The notes beneath the pieces were generated by a model. It had not been told where the DNA came from. It ran no database searches and saw nothing but the letters and a program-made list of their open reading frames with translations. Of a stretch of 41,282 nt of DNA, positions 18,094 through 27,098 are shown one piece after another (position 1 is the stretch's first letter; each line of letters opens with the position of its first letter). This stretch comes from Syntrophobacteraceae bacterium. Its GTDB lineage: Bacteria; Desulfobacterota; Syntrophobacteria; Syntrophobacterales; Syntrophobacteraceae. The stretch covers positions 1-41,282 of the forward strand of contig JAGPLX010000023.1 of NCBI GenBank assembly GCA_018053185.1, given 5' to 3'. The position numbers were made by a program, and so were the translations under genes.

Positions 18094-18366
18094 ATGACGA
18101 AGGCGGAACTGGTATCCAAGATTGCGGGGGATGGGAAGATCGCCAAGGTTCACGCGGAAAAGGCTGTGGATGGATTTATTACCGCAGTGAGCTCAGCGTT
18201 GGCCAGGGGAGAAAAGGTTACGCTGGTCGGCTTCGGCACCTTTAGCGTTGGGAAGAGGTCCCAGAGGGAAGGACGCAATCCCCGGACAGGAGAGAAGATT
18301 ACCATTCCCTCCTCCAAGGTGGTCAAGTTCAAACCAGGCAAGAGCCTGAGCGACAAGGTGAAGTAG
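18094..18366 (+). CDS. hup: DNA-binding protein HU
   Basis: HU is a histone-like dimer that binds and bends DNA without strong sequence preference and compacts the nucleoid. The 90-residue length is exact for the family. The sequence shows the N-terminal helices ([20 protein letters not shown]), [20 protein letters not shown] in the beta arm with the conserved RNP region, and the C-terminal [14 protein letters not shown]. The ATG at 18094 follows AGAGGAGGAAAGAGT, a strong ribosome binding site. I prefer HU to IHF because the family-specific start and C-terminus are HU-like. It seems to be transcribed alone. Confidence 0.95.
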   Translation: MTKAELVSKIAGDGKIAKVHAEKAVDGFITAVSSALARGEKVTLVGFGTFSVGKRSQREGRNPRTGEKITIPSSKVVKFKPGKSLSDKVK

Positions 18367-18380
18367 ACCGGATTAGCAGA

Positions 18381-18470
18381 GTACGGCACGATTCAGTACC
18401 CGCTTCTCCTGAGCACAGCTTTTTATGCTGCTTGCAGAGACTGGCTGCACAATTTTGCCAACCTGTGCCG
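18381..18470 (+). repeat. Intergenic repeat copy B1, matching 7325-7420 on the other strand
   Basis: It shares GTACGGCA, a CTTCT..TGAG middle and GCTTGCAGAGACTGG with copy A1. It begins 14 nt after the HU stop codon, on the HU strand, whereas copy A1 is antisense to the gene it follows. The shared ACRDW peptide in one frame is intact in both copies. Confidence 0.5.
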
Positions 18471-18599
18471 GCCGCGGCATCCTCAGGCATGTGTTCGGTC
18501 GGATACCGAGAACAGGGGGAATAGTTGCCGTACCTCCTTCAAAACCCGCTTGGTCGCGCACAAAATCCGTTCCCCACGGGGTTACTTCCATCCAGCATC

Positions 18600-18636
18600 C
18601 AGAGGGGGTAACCCTTTTTTTCGTACGCGTGGTTTT
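18600..18636 (+). terminator. Repeat copy B2 with terminator-like hairpin and T-run
   Basis: AGAGGG and CCCTTT can pair around GGTAA and run into TTTTTTT, then CGTACGCGTGGTTT, which matches copy A2 at 7582-7637. As an intrinsic terminator it would end a transcript extending about 240 nt past HU. Confidence 0.4.
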
Positions 18637-18970
18637 GACTCAAGGATCCGGGGTTCCAACATGAAACCCGCACGGCACTCTCTGCGGGAATTCTTATGCG
18701 GGCGGCGGATTGTCCCGTTTCTTCCGGCTTTTCCGGGAATGGGTCAAAGATCCCCCCAAATTGCCTGGAATGCTGCAGATGGCTCAAGGAGATCGGGCCA
18801 TGCCCCCGGCCTTTCAAGCAATATCCTCTTCACCTCTTACCTCAGGACATCGACCTGCCTGTATCCCATCATGGAGTTGCGGCCGGCACGGGAATGCCCC
18901 GAGGCTGTATTCCTCTCGAGGTTTTTAAATCGGAAACGAGAGAGCGGACTGGTCTGATTTGGAGGGACCT

Positions 18971-20908
18971 GTGGCAAAAAACCTGACATACAAGATTTTG
19001 GAATCCCACTTGGTGGAAGGACGTCTTGCCGTCGGAGAAGAAATTGGCATCAAGATCGAGCATGTCCTTGTCCAGGACGCGACAGGAACCATGGTCATGC
19101 TCGAATTCGAAGCTTTGGGCCTGCGGCGAATCCGTGCTGAGCTGGGGGTTCAATACGTGGACCACAACATTCTGCAGTCGGATTTCAGGAATGCCGACGA
19201 TCATCGATACCTCCAGACATGCTCCGCCCGGTACGGACTCCATTTCAGTCCTGCGGGAAACGGAATTTCCCACCAGGTGCACATGGAACGGTTTGGTATT
19301 CCTGGAAAGACGATTTTGGGGTCCGACAGTCACACCCCGGCCGCAGCGGGCATCTCGATGCTCGGGATCGGTGCGGGAGGCTTGGATGTGGCCATGGCAC
19401 TGGCGGGCCATCCTTACTTTTTGCCCTGCCCCCGGGTGCTCGGGGTCCGACTGACAGGTCGACTGTCCGATTGGGTCAGTGCCAAGGACGTGATTCTCGA
19501 GATGCTTCGCCGTTATGGGGTGAAACAATGTGTTGGGAAGGTGATCGAATACTATGGGCCGGGGGTGGGCAGTCTTTCCGCAACGGACCGGGAGACCATC
19601 GGGAACATGGGCACGGAATTGGGGGCGACCAGCACGGTGTTTCCCTCCGACGGCAATACCAGAGCCTACCTGGAAGCCCAGGGACGTGGAAATGTCTGGC
19701 AGGAATTGTATGCCGATGAAGGTGCCCATTACGACGAACATGCGGAGATCGATCTGTCCAGGGTGGAACCCCTCATTGCCTGCCCGTCTTCTCCGGGCAA
19801 CGTGGTTCCCGTGCGTGAAGCGGCAGGGACCGAAGTGCACCAGGTGATCGTGGGCAGCAGCGTCAATTCGTCTTTTCGAGATTTGATGGTGGTGGCCGGG
19901 ATCCTCGAAGGAAGACACTGTCATCTCAATGTTTCCTTCCACATCAACCCGGGGAGTCGCCAGGTCCTCGAAAATGTCGCCGAGCGCGGGGGACTTGTTT
20001 CGCTGCTGCAGGCGGGCGCGCGCGTCCACGAATCGGGTTGTCTGGGCTGCATCGGCATGGGACAAGCTCCCGGTACAGGACAGGTGAGTCTGCGGACCAT
20101 GCCCAGAAATTTCCCGGGGCGTTCGGGCACCAAGGATGATCGGGTCTACCTTTGCTCGCCCGAGACAGCCGCGGCGGCAGGACTTAAAGGAGTCATCACG
20201 GACCCTCGTGATCTGGAAAGGGAGATGCCGTACCCACGGATTCGCGATCCCCAGCCATATCTCGTCGATGAGAAGTCCATTGTGTTTCCGTCCAAGGACA
20301 TCGCCGGAACGGAGGTATTCCGAGGACCCAACATCAAGCCCCTGCCTTCCATGGATCCGCTCCCCGAAAGCCTGGAGCTGGAAGTTGCCTTGAAGGTCGG
20401 GGACAACATTTCCACGGATACGATCATGCCTGCGGGGAGCAAGGTCCTTCCCTTGCGATCCAATATCGGTGCCATCAGCGAATTCGTCTTTTCCCAGATC
20501 GACCCGGACTTTGCCGAGAAGTGCAGACGTAAAGGCGCCGTGCTTGTGGTGGGGGGAGAGAACTATGGACAGGGGTCCAGCCGCGAGCATGCAGCCCTTG
20601 CCCCGCGTTACCTGGGGGTACGGGCCAAAATCGCCAGGAGCTTCGCCAGGATTCACAAGGCCAATCTGTGCAATTTCGGGATCTTGCCCCTGACCTTCTT
20701 GGAACCCAAGGACTACGATTCCATTCGGGATGGTTCCAGGGTGTCCTTTCCCGCCGTTCGGGAGCGAGTGGCCAAGGGAGACCGGGAGATTCCGGTTCTG
20801 GTGGATGGGAAAACCGTCATGACACTGCTGGAAGTGTCGGAGCGCCAGAGAAAACAGATCCTGGCCGGAGGAACATTGAATCTGGTGAAAGATGACCTCC
20901 CCGTGTGA
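18971..20908 (+). CDS. Aconitate hydratase (compact bacterial type)
   Basis: This 645-residue enzyme interconverts citrate and isocitrate in the TCA cycle. It belongs to the compact aconitase/LeuC-like type frequent in delta-proteobacteria rather than the 850-900 residue AcnA or AcnB. The large domain shows GSDSHTPAAAGISMLGIGAG and the iron-sulfur cysteine pair in SGCLGCIGMGQAPGTG. The swivel domain (about residues 470-640) has GDNISTDTIMPAGSKVLPLR and VGGENYGQGSSREHAALAPR, with substrate-binding Ser and Arg. The GTG at 18971 is chosen because GGAGGG lies 4 nt upstream and the product then starts MAKNLTYKILESHLVEG; a TTG at 18959 is the alternative. It converges on the giant HD-like gene with 29 nt between stops. 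Confidence 0.95.
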   Translation: MAKNLTYKILESHLVEGRLAVGEEIGIKIEHVLVQDATGTMVMLEFEALGLRRIRAELGVQYVDHNILQSDFRNADDHRYLQTCSARYGLHFSPAGNGISHQVHMERFGIPGKTILGSDSHTPAAAGISMLGIGAGGLDVAMALAGHPYFLPCPRVLGVRLTGRLSDWVSAKDVILEMLRRYGVKQCVGKVIEYYGPGVGSLSATDRETIGNMGTELGATSTVFPSDGNTRAYLEAQGRGNVWQELYADEGAHYDEHAEIDLSRVEPLIACPSSPGNVVPVREAAGTEVHQVIVGSSVNSSFRDLMVVAGILEGRHCHLNVSFHINPGSRQVLENVAERGGLVSLLQAGARVHESGCLGCIGMGQAPGTGQVSLRTMPRNFPGRSGTKDDRVYLCSPETAAAAGLKGVITDPRDLEREMPYPRIRDPQPYLVDEKSIVFPSKDIAGTEVFRGPNIKPLPSMDPLPESLELEVALKVGDNISTDTIMPAGSKVLPLRSNIGAISEFVFSQIDPDFAEKCRRKGAVLVVGGENYGQGSSREHAALAPRYLGVRAKIARSFARIHKANLCNFGILPLTFLEPKDYDSIRDGSRVSFPAVRERVAKGDREIPVLVDGKTVMTLLEVSERQRKQILAGGTLNLVKDDLPV

Positions 20909-20937
20909 GGCGCATCGGGGAAAGCTCTCGTTTTGCT

Positions 20938-23900
20938 CTACCTGAATTCCTTTAATTTCTCGTCCATGAGCTGGGCGATGAGAGATTCGTACTCCTTGCC
21001 CACAAACGCCCGCAGGGAATAAAGCTCGAGTTTCAGCCGGTCCCAGTACTCGATCAGGTCCGATTGCCGTTTGAAGGATTGAATCTTTTGGTGGATGGAA
21101 TCCAGATAGTGCTCCCGAAGCCTGGATCGGTGGAATTCAAACATCTCACGAAGCAGAAACTGTTGTCCTTCCGAAAAGGTCAGGTCTGTCCCCAATGACT
21201 GGATTTCCTCCTGGACCTGCTGGAACTGGGGAAAGGTGTGGATGTTTTCCATACGCTCTCGAAAGGTCTGCAGAATCTTTTCGGTGATCTTCTCTCGCTG
21301 CTTCTCGAAGGCCGAACTGAGATCTTCCTTCAAATCCGAAATCTCGTAAGGCAGCTCCTCCTCCAATACCTGGACCATCCGCCGGTAATGGCGGGTCAGT
21401 TCATCGTGGTTCCAGTAAGACTCCAGGGACCGAGCCATCTGCCCGACCTGGATGACATCCTCGTAGACCACTTCCAGGGCCATCTGACGCAGATCTGTCT
21501 GGAACTGGAAACGGATCCGGCCATATCGGTTGGCAAGCAATGGAGGTTCCGAATCCAGGGAAGGGGTTTCCGGAAAGGGGGATTCCTGGAGCAATTCCTG
21601 GACGAGCTTTTGCCTCTTTTCGATCTTTTGGCTCAAATCCCCGAAGCTGAGCAAACCGTTTTTCGCCTGGATGCCGTAGTGGCAATGGAAAGCCAGGAAA
21701 GCGGTCACAAGCAGTTTCAGGGCTTCCTGGATTTCCAGGTGCCGGGCCAAGTGATGAAAATGATAAATGCGCATGGCTCCGCCCAGGTGATCCAGGCAGA
21801 ACAAGAGATAGTGGCGCAACTCGGGCCCCAGGGACGCAACCACCTCATGGACCCGGGCTGCTTGATCCAGCTGCCGTTGAAAGGTCCCGACCCCCACACT
21901 TTTGAGCTTCTTCTTGCGGTAGATGAAAGTAACGGGCATTTTCATCAGATACATCAGCAGGTCCTGGTAGTCGATCCAGGCAGCTCCCACCAGCCGGAAA
22001 AGGCGCTCCAGGGCAACACTCTGCCGTCCGTGCCGGAAGACCTCATCCTTCAAGTCGGTATCGTCCCAGGCACATGGGGGGACAGGCCGAACCAGTTCTT
22101 CCGGCAGGCCGTGGAAGCTCAGCTGAAACTCCGCCAGGACCGTTTCTCCCTTTTCCCTGAGCTGCTCCTGCAACCACGAATGCCAGTCCGTTTTGGTCTG
22201 AAGGAGCCTCAAAGCCACGGCACGGTAAGCCAGGAACAAATCGAGCAGGTCCGAGGTCAGGAGGCCTTCCTGGACGGCCGCCGCCGCAATGATCGAGTGG
22301 AGGACCAGCGCATCCAAAAGTCGGTCGTCATCAGCTTCGATGAGCGGCTTGAGGGCGATCACCGGTTCTTCTCCCTGGATGACGCGGCCCACCACCCCGT
22401 GGTGGCGAACGAGGTAGACTACGAGCTGATCCACCTGGCTCCCAAAGGATAATCTCTCGAGGATGTCGGATCCCTCCAGGATTCGCCCCCCCGCTTCGGC
22501 ATGGGTCCACGAATCGGCAATCTCCGGAAAAGAGACCCGGTAGGGGGTGACTTTCCCGATGTCCTGGAAGATCAATGAGAGGTTCAGTGCCTGGCAAAGA
22601 TTCGACCGTTCTTGAACCCTCTCGGTAATGTATTCAAGAATGTCCATTTGGGCGTGGGTTGCTCCGATTCCTTCTTCGGCCAGCGGTCCGAATTCCTGCT
22701 TGGCAAGCTGGTAGAAAGTACTTCGATCCTGGAATGCATTGCGGTCCTTGATGATCAAAGCCTGGAACTTTTCAAGGCATCGCATGACGTATCTTCCAAG
22801 AGACTGATGCCGCCGGGTCGGCCATGTTTCGATGAGGCTTCCGAATGCATGGAATTCGGGGAGGATGAACCGTAGGACCTCGGGGCAGTGCTTGGCGAGA
22901 ACGCTGATGGAATCGTAGACCTCCTCCGGAACGAAGATCTGACTGAGGAGGTTTGATTTTAGTCGTTCCCGGATGCTGCCGATTTCCAGGTTTTTCCTTT
23001 CGAACCCTTCGGAGAGATTGGACCGGTCGCCGCAAGGTTGGCCATCCCGTTGGTGCAGATAGTGATGGAAGCTCTCCAGCTCCGAAAAGAGCCTCTCCAG
23101 CTCTTCCAGGTTTTTGAGGGAGACCCCACGGAGCCGCTGGGATTCGAAGTGGGTCAGAAGATTCTCCAACCGGCGAATGTTCTCGTCCACGTCCACAAAA
23201 GAGATATCAATGACCCGCTGTTTCGCGTGGGATGTAATGCGAATGCCGCTGTTGAATATGAAGGCGGGCCGGCCTTCGTCGAGGTTTTGTTTCACATCCG
23301 CGAAGAGGGACGGGTGCAGGTTTTCCACGCAGAGCTGCAGAAGAGCCTCGCGGATCTTCCCGATGCGCTGGTTCCGACGATCCTCGGACACCCCCGCCAG
23401 GAGGGGATTGAAATTGATAATATGCCGATCCGCGGAATTCACGGCGATCCACAGGAGAATGAACCCGGCACGAGTCCCCAGCCTGGGAAGGAGATGCCCG
23501 GTGCCGTGAAATTCCGTGTCCAGGAAACGACGAAAAAAGTGGGACTGGCCAAAAATGTGATCGCCCATGAAGGTTTGCTTGAATTCATTTGCGGTCCTCG
23601 CCAGTTCCAGAGTTTCCTCCAGGTTCCGAACCCGGTCCTCCTGGTAGTCACAAATGACCTCCTTTTGGAATGGACCCCTGTGCATGAATTCCTGCCAGGT
23701 ATCCAGGAATTCGAACAGGTTGAAGAGCTTGAGCATCTCACGGATGGCTTTATTTTGTACTCCACCCAGGGCACTGATGCGGAGATCCTCGAGACGCTCC
23801 CAGTCGATTCTTGGGTTCGTGGCCACAAAGATCGCATCGTCGTATAGCCGGTAAAGCTCCTTGGCCTGTTCGCCCGTGAAAGACTCTCCCAGGGTTGCCG

Positions 23901-25653
23901 CGATTTCGGCCATGCTCATGAGGCGACAGACCCTCAGCAGGTCTACGATGTCCCGGTAGTTGTCTTCCCTGGCCCTGTCGGTAATGCTCCGGAGGGTCTT
24001 CTCGGACAGTTTTCCGAAAACGATGCGGCTCATGGGGCTGTAGCCCACCATGATGAGAAGGATTTCCTTCAGCAAGGGTGCCGTGAGCCCATGAAGGCAA
24101 AGTTTGGAGAGATTCTCGAGGATGGGGGTTACGGGGCCCTCGATGTTTTCAGGATTCAGGATTCGGCGGATCCGCTCCAGCTTCGGGGTCTGGTTCATGA
24201 GCTCGATAACGGCGTTGAAGCTCTCGTTTCGGCTGTAAAAAGGATTGCTGAGGCGAGATCGTTCCAACTCCGAAAGCTTGGGGAATTCGTGATCACGGAT
24301 TTTCGCCAAAATCTTCAGGACTTCGAGGACATAGTCGAAGGAATCCCGGTACTTGGCTACCAGATCCAGGGTGCATCCCTGCATCCCGGAAGTCTTGAGG
24401 GCATCTTCCAGGGAAGCCTGGGTCACTTCCGGCTGTCGAGGCTGTCCGACAAAGACATAAAGATTTTCCGGCAAGGCCCGGCCGATCTCCAGCCGCTCCT
24501 GCCAATATTCCTGATGCTGCCTGGGCGACTTCTTCACCAGTTGGCTCGTGGTAAAGTAAGGCTCGAAGATCCACTTCCATTGTTTCTCCAGGTTTTTTAC
24601 GAAGGTTTGGGGGAGGCAGAGGTTCAATCTCGGCAGCTGGTCGATCTCTTCGACGCTGAGGTCCTCGGGTTTCTGGTGATCGAGCAACCGTCGAAGGTGA
24701 GGTTCGAAAAGAGCGAAGCGGTTCAGAAAGTAATGAAGGTCTGCAAGATGGATTTCCATCTCATTTCGACCCGGATTGCTCCGGTACTCTCTTCTCGTCT
24801 TGAAGATATGCGAAAAGAGAAGGAAGTACTTCAGGTCCTCCTGGGACTTGAAGGAAACACGACAGATTTCATCCTCCCCGGGCTCGGGAGCGTTGGCCAA
24901 AACGAGGAGCTTCCCCGTGGGTTCGATGACATCGTGGAGCTTACCGGCCAGGTACATGGCGTACTGGTACAAGCGATGGCGACTCAGAGGTTTCTTGGAT
25001 TTTCTGGGAAGCGGCTGCTCCAGCAGGTATTCGAAGATGTCCTTGGGCAGTAGCAGGATATCGAGCGGAACTCGCCAGGAGCGAAGCTTTTCCAGCGACT
25101 CAAACAGAAAGATCCGGTGGCTGGACAATCGGGCGGTGAGCTCATGGACCATCAGGTCCTCACCTCGAGTGAGCAGGCCTATGTCCAATCGTTCCGTTCG
25201 AGTCTCCCATATGTGCCGGATGATCAGTTCCTCAATTTCATCCGCCTTTGTTTTGATCTCTTGCAGGGAGTGAGCTACCAGGTTGATGGGTATGAGAAAA
25301 TAGCGCTTTCCTGTCCGGCTGAAACGAATCAGAAGCCCAAGCTTTTGATAGATGGCGTTCAACCGTTTCAGGTTTCGGGAAATTTCCTGAGTGTCTCGAA
25401 AATCGAGCTTTTCGAGAAATTCCGTGTCTGCGGCGGTCAAGACGCTCTGTTCGATCAACCCAAGACCATAAGCGTTTCCGCCGAATCGGCTTGGTAAAAA
25501 ACTGGGGTGGTCCTCGGAAGCGAAAGTGCCCATGGGGACGTCTTCCGGATTGATCCCGAAGGCCGGGTAATCTTCCGGATTGATCAACCGGAAGAAGGTC
25601 TCCTGGTAATGAAAGTCAACGGATTTTAGAGTAGGATGGTCACTCGGCGTCAC
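20938..25653 (-). CDS. Giant protein of unknown function with degenerate HD phosphohydrolase-like domain
   Basis: The product has 1571 residues, mostly predicted helical and charged, with no signal peptide or clear membrane segment, so it is probably cytoplasmic. One region resembles an HD domain: H1000 (ATHAQMDIL), Q1030-D1031 (LIFQDIGKVTPYR, where the family has HD), H1051 (THAEAGGRIL) and H1084-H1085 (YLVRHHGVVGRV). The spacing is right, but the first His of the HD pair is Gln, so metal-dependent catalysis may be lost or altered. The C-terminal 250 residues are coiled-coil-like (KIEKRQKLVQELLQ, EKQREKITEKILQTFRERME). I do not recognise the rest. The GTG at 25653 is the only start after an upstream in-frame stop, though its ribosome binding site is poor. 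The pgpA gene is divergent from it, with 173 nt between them. Confidence 0.85.
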   Translation of the reverse strand: MTPSDHPTLKSVDFHYQETFFRLINPEDYPAFGINPEDVPMGTFASEDHPSFLPSRFGGNAYGLGLIEQSVLTAADTEFLEKLDFRDTQEISRNLKRLNAIYQKLGLLIRFSRTGKRYFLIPINLVAHSLQEIKTKADEIEELIIRHIWETRTERLDIGLLTRGEDLMVHELTARLSSHRIFLFESLEKLRSWRVPLDILLLPKDIFEYLLEQPLPRKSKKPLSRHRLYQYAMYLAGKLHDVIEPTGKLLVLANAPEPGEDEICRVSFKSQEDLKYFLLFSHIFKTRREYRSNPGRNEMEIHLADLHYFLNRFALFEPHLRRLLDHQKPEDLSVEEIDQLPRLNLCLPQTFVKNLEKQWKWIFEPYFTTSQLVKKSPRQHQEYWQERLEIGRALPENLYVFVGQPRQPEVTQASLEDALKTSGMQGCTLDLVAKYRDSFDYVLEVLKILAKIRDHEFPKLSELERSRLSNPFYSRNESFNAVIELMNQTPKLERIRRILNPENIEGPVTPILENLSKLCLHGLTAPLLKEILLIMVGYSPMSRIVFGKLSEKTLRSITDRAREDNYRDIVDLLRVCRLMSMAEIAATLGESFTGEQAKELYRLYDDAIFVATNPRIDWERLEDLRISALGGVQNKAIREMLKLFNLFEFLDTWQEFMHRGPFQKEVICDYQEDRVRNLEETLELARTANEFKQTFMGDHIFGQSHFFRRFLDTEFHGTGHLLPRLGTRAGFILLWIAVNSADRHIINFNPLLAGVSEDRRNQRIGKIREALLQLCVENLHPSLFADVKQNLDEGRPAFIFNSGIRITSHAKQRVIDISFVDVDENIRRLENLLTHFESQRLRGVSLKNLEELERLFSELESFHHYLHQRDGQPCGDRSNLSEGFERKNLEIGSIRERLKSNLLSQIFVPEEVYDSISVLAKHCPEVLRFILPEFHAFGSLIETWPTRRHQSLGRYVMRCLEKFQALIIKDRNAFQDRSTFYQLAKQEFGPLAEEGIGATHAQMDILEYITERVQERSNLCQALNLSLIFQDIGKVTPYRVSFPEIADSWTHAEAGGRILEGSDILERLSFGSQVDQLVVYLVRHHGVVGRVIQGEEPVIALKPLIEADDDRLLDALVLHSIIAAAAVQEGLLTSDLLDLFLAYRAVALRLLQTKTDWHSWLQEQLREKGETVLAEFQLSFHGLPEELVRPVPPCAWDDTDLKDEVFRHGRQSVALERLFRLVGAAWIDYQDLLMYLMKMPVTFIYRKKKLKSVGVGTFQRQLDQAARVHEVVASLGPELRHYLLFCLDHLGGAMRIYHFHHLARHLEIQEALKLLVTAFLAFHCHYGIQAKNGLLSFGDLSQKIEKRQKLVQELLQESPFPETPSLDSEPPLLANRYGRIRFQFQTDLRQMALEVVYEDVIQVGQMARSLESYWNHDELTRHYRRMVQVLEEELPYEISDLKEDLSSAFEKQREKITEKILQTFRERMENIHTFPQFQQVQEEIQSLGTDLTFSEGQQFLLREMFEFHRSRLREHYLDSIHQKIQSFKRQSDLIEYWDRLKLELYSLRAFVGKEYESLIAQLMDEKLKEFR

Positions 25654-25826
25654 TGGTCTTCATCCGCCATTCGAACGGGTCCGGGCCGCTTGTTTTCCTT
25701 TTCACTGTTCGGTTTTGGCATATCATGTTTGATGTTTCAAAGCAAATCAGGAAAGGGCCGTAACCTGCGGGGATGTTTCGGAGTTCCGGGACGGACCGAT
25801 CGAGATGTCCATAGGAGGAGGTATTT

Positions 25827-26303
25827 ATGAAACAGTTACGGGGGGAGGAACCAGGGGCACTCGGTCCATGGGGACGGCTGGCAACGCTTGGGCCTGTCGG
25901 AAGAATTCCTCTCGCCCCGGGGACGGCCGCGACGCTCCTCGTGGGAATTCCGACAGCTTATTGCGTGAGGTTGCTGCCCTTCGCCCTCGGATCTCTCCTC
26001 CTTCTGGTCTTCTTCGGGATAAGTTGCCATGCCTGTGAAAAGGCGGAGCAGGAGCTGGGGACACAGGATCCCGGCCAGGTAGTGTTGGACGAGATCATGG
26101 GATATCTTGTTTCCGTTCTCTTCCTGCCCGGCGGGTTTGGACCGCTCCTGGGGGGCTTGGTGGCCTTTCGAGTGTTCGACATATGGAAACCTTGGCCGAT
26201 CCGCCTTCTGGAAAAAAAGGTTCGAGGGGGAGTCGGTATTGTTCTCGATGACGTTTTGGCGGGTTGTTATGCTTTCGGAGTCACAGCCATCCTCTGCTCT
26301 TGA
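25827..26303 (+). CDS. pgpA: Phosphatidylglycerophosphatase A
   Basis: PgpA removes the phosphate from phosphatidylglycerol phosphate to make phosphatidylglycerol, at the inner membrane. The 158-residue protein has the family blocks GRIPLAPGTAATLL, the acidic catalytic stretch QDPGQVVLDEIMGYLVS, FRVFDIWKPWPIRLLEKKV and GGVGIVLDDVLAGCYA. About three to four hydrophobic segments fit the known topology. The ATG at 25827 follows AGGAGGAGGTATTT, a strong ribosome binding site. It is convergent with the VanZ-like gene. Other phospholipid genes are not adjacent, apart from the CarS-like fusion about 3 kb downstream. Confidence 0.95.
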   Translation: MKQLRGEEPGALGPWGRLATLGPVGRIPLAPGTAATLLVGIPTAYCVRLLPFALGSLLLLVFFGISCHACEKAEQELGTQDPGQVVLDEIMGYLVSVLFLPGGFGPLLGGLVAFRVFDIWKPWPIRLLEKKVRGGVGIVLDDVLAGCYAFGVTAILCS

Positions 26304-26355
26304 AATGACGCAGAAATGAATCGGAGAGGACAGGCGACGGGCCCACGCGGCCTTC

Positions 26356-26961
26356 TCATGGGTCGAGAGAGGGGGGGCATTTGGTTGTGATTCCCCGAAA
26401 GAGGCGATGCAGGGTCAGGAAGGTGCCCCAGCCAAGGGCGATGCCCGTCAGGTCGAGAGCCAGGTCGAGAAGACTGGGCTCCCGTCCGGGGATAAAAGCC
26501 TGGTGGGCTTCGTCCAGGAGCCCGTAGGCCATACCCACGGCAAAGACCCGAAGAGTGAAGGCCCTCAAGGATCGCGACCGGCAACCCGGTTCCATCCACC
26601 AGCACAGGAGGATGGAAAGGCTCCAGTACTCCAGAGGATGGAAGATATCGGTGTTAAGGGAGGGAAAAGCGACATCACGGAAGGATTGCTGGGAAAGGCT
26701 GAAGATGAACAGGGCATAGAAAAGGGCGGGAACCCACCTGGCTCCCCCTTCGCTGACGCGTATCCGAGGTCCCAGCCAGGCGAATGCCCCCGATATGAGT
26801 GTTCCCAGGACGAGAAAGGCCATGGCGGGATAGGTGTCCCGAGGGTTGACACGAAGGCTTTGAATCACCACCAGGGAACCCAGAAACTGCAACAGGAAGA
26901 AAGAAGTGATCCATGTCCACGGGTTGGAGAACCATTCTGCCTTTGTCAGGTCAAATCTCAT
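26356..26961 (-). CDS. VanZ-like integral membrane protein
   Basis: The 201-residue protein has about five hydrophobic segments. It ends with the VanZ-type signature in which LLDEAHQAFIPGREPSLLD is followed by a last helix (DLTGIALGWGTFLTL). VanZ proteins are small membrane proteins named for teicoplanin resistance; in environmental bacteria their role is mostly unknown. Nothing around it suggests a glycopeptide resistance cluster, so I would not infer resistance. The ATG at 26961 is the first start in the frame; a GAGAAGCC-like stretch upstream is a modest ribosome binding site. It is divergent from the protease pair. Confidence 0.75.
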   Translation of the reverse strand: MRFDLTKAEWFSNPWTWITSFFLLQFLGSLVVIQSLRVNPRDTYPAMAFLVLGTLISGAFAWLGPRIRVSEGGARWVPALFYALFIFSLSQQSFRDVAFPSLNTDIFHPLEYWSLSILLCWWMEPGCRSRSLRAFTLRVFAVGMAYGLLDEAHQAFIPGREPSLLDLALDLTGIALGWGTFLTLHRLFRGITTKCPPSLDP

Positions 26962-26981
26962 GGCTTCTCAGGGCATTTACG

Positions 26982-27010
26982 TTGGTCTCGTTGGAAATTA
27001 GTGCTATGGT
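26982..27010 (+). promoter_or_regulatory. Sigma-70 promoter candidate for the protease pair
   Basis: TTGGTC (26982-26987) and TATGGT (27005-27010) are separated by 17 bases, about 90 nt before the first protease start at 27099. Confidence 0.4.
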
Positions 27011-27098
27011 TACATATTCGGATCTCGTCTTTCGGTCCGTGACCCGGATCCCAGGTATAGGCGTTCGCAGTGTCCGCCGCCGGAAGGTTTCGAATGTC

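Larger units (their letters stand above)
18367..18970. other. Region between HU and aconitase holding repeat copy B
   Basis: About 604 bases. It contains both repeat segments (18381-18470 and 18600-18636) also seen downstream of rnk. Several overlapping open frames exist, including a 135-codon one at 18550-18957, but none has a ribosome binding site or family resemblance. The 3' end supplies the aconitase translation signal. Confidence 0.5.

Noticed and set aside
18550-18957. 135-codon plus-strand frame before aconitase
   Set aside because: No ribosome binding site, no family resemblance, biased composition, and it overlaps the repeat copy B2.
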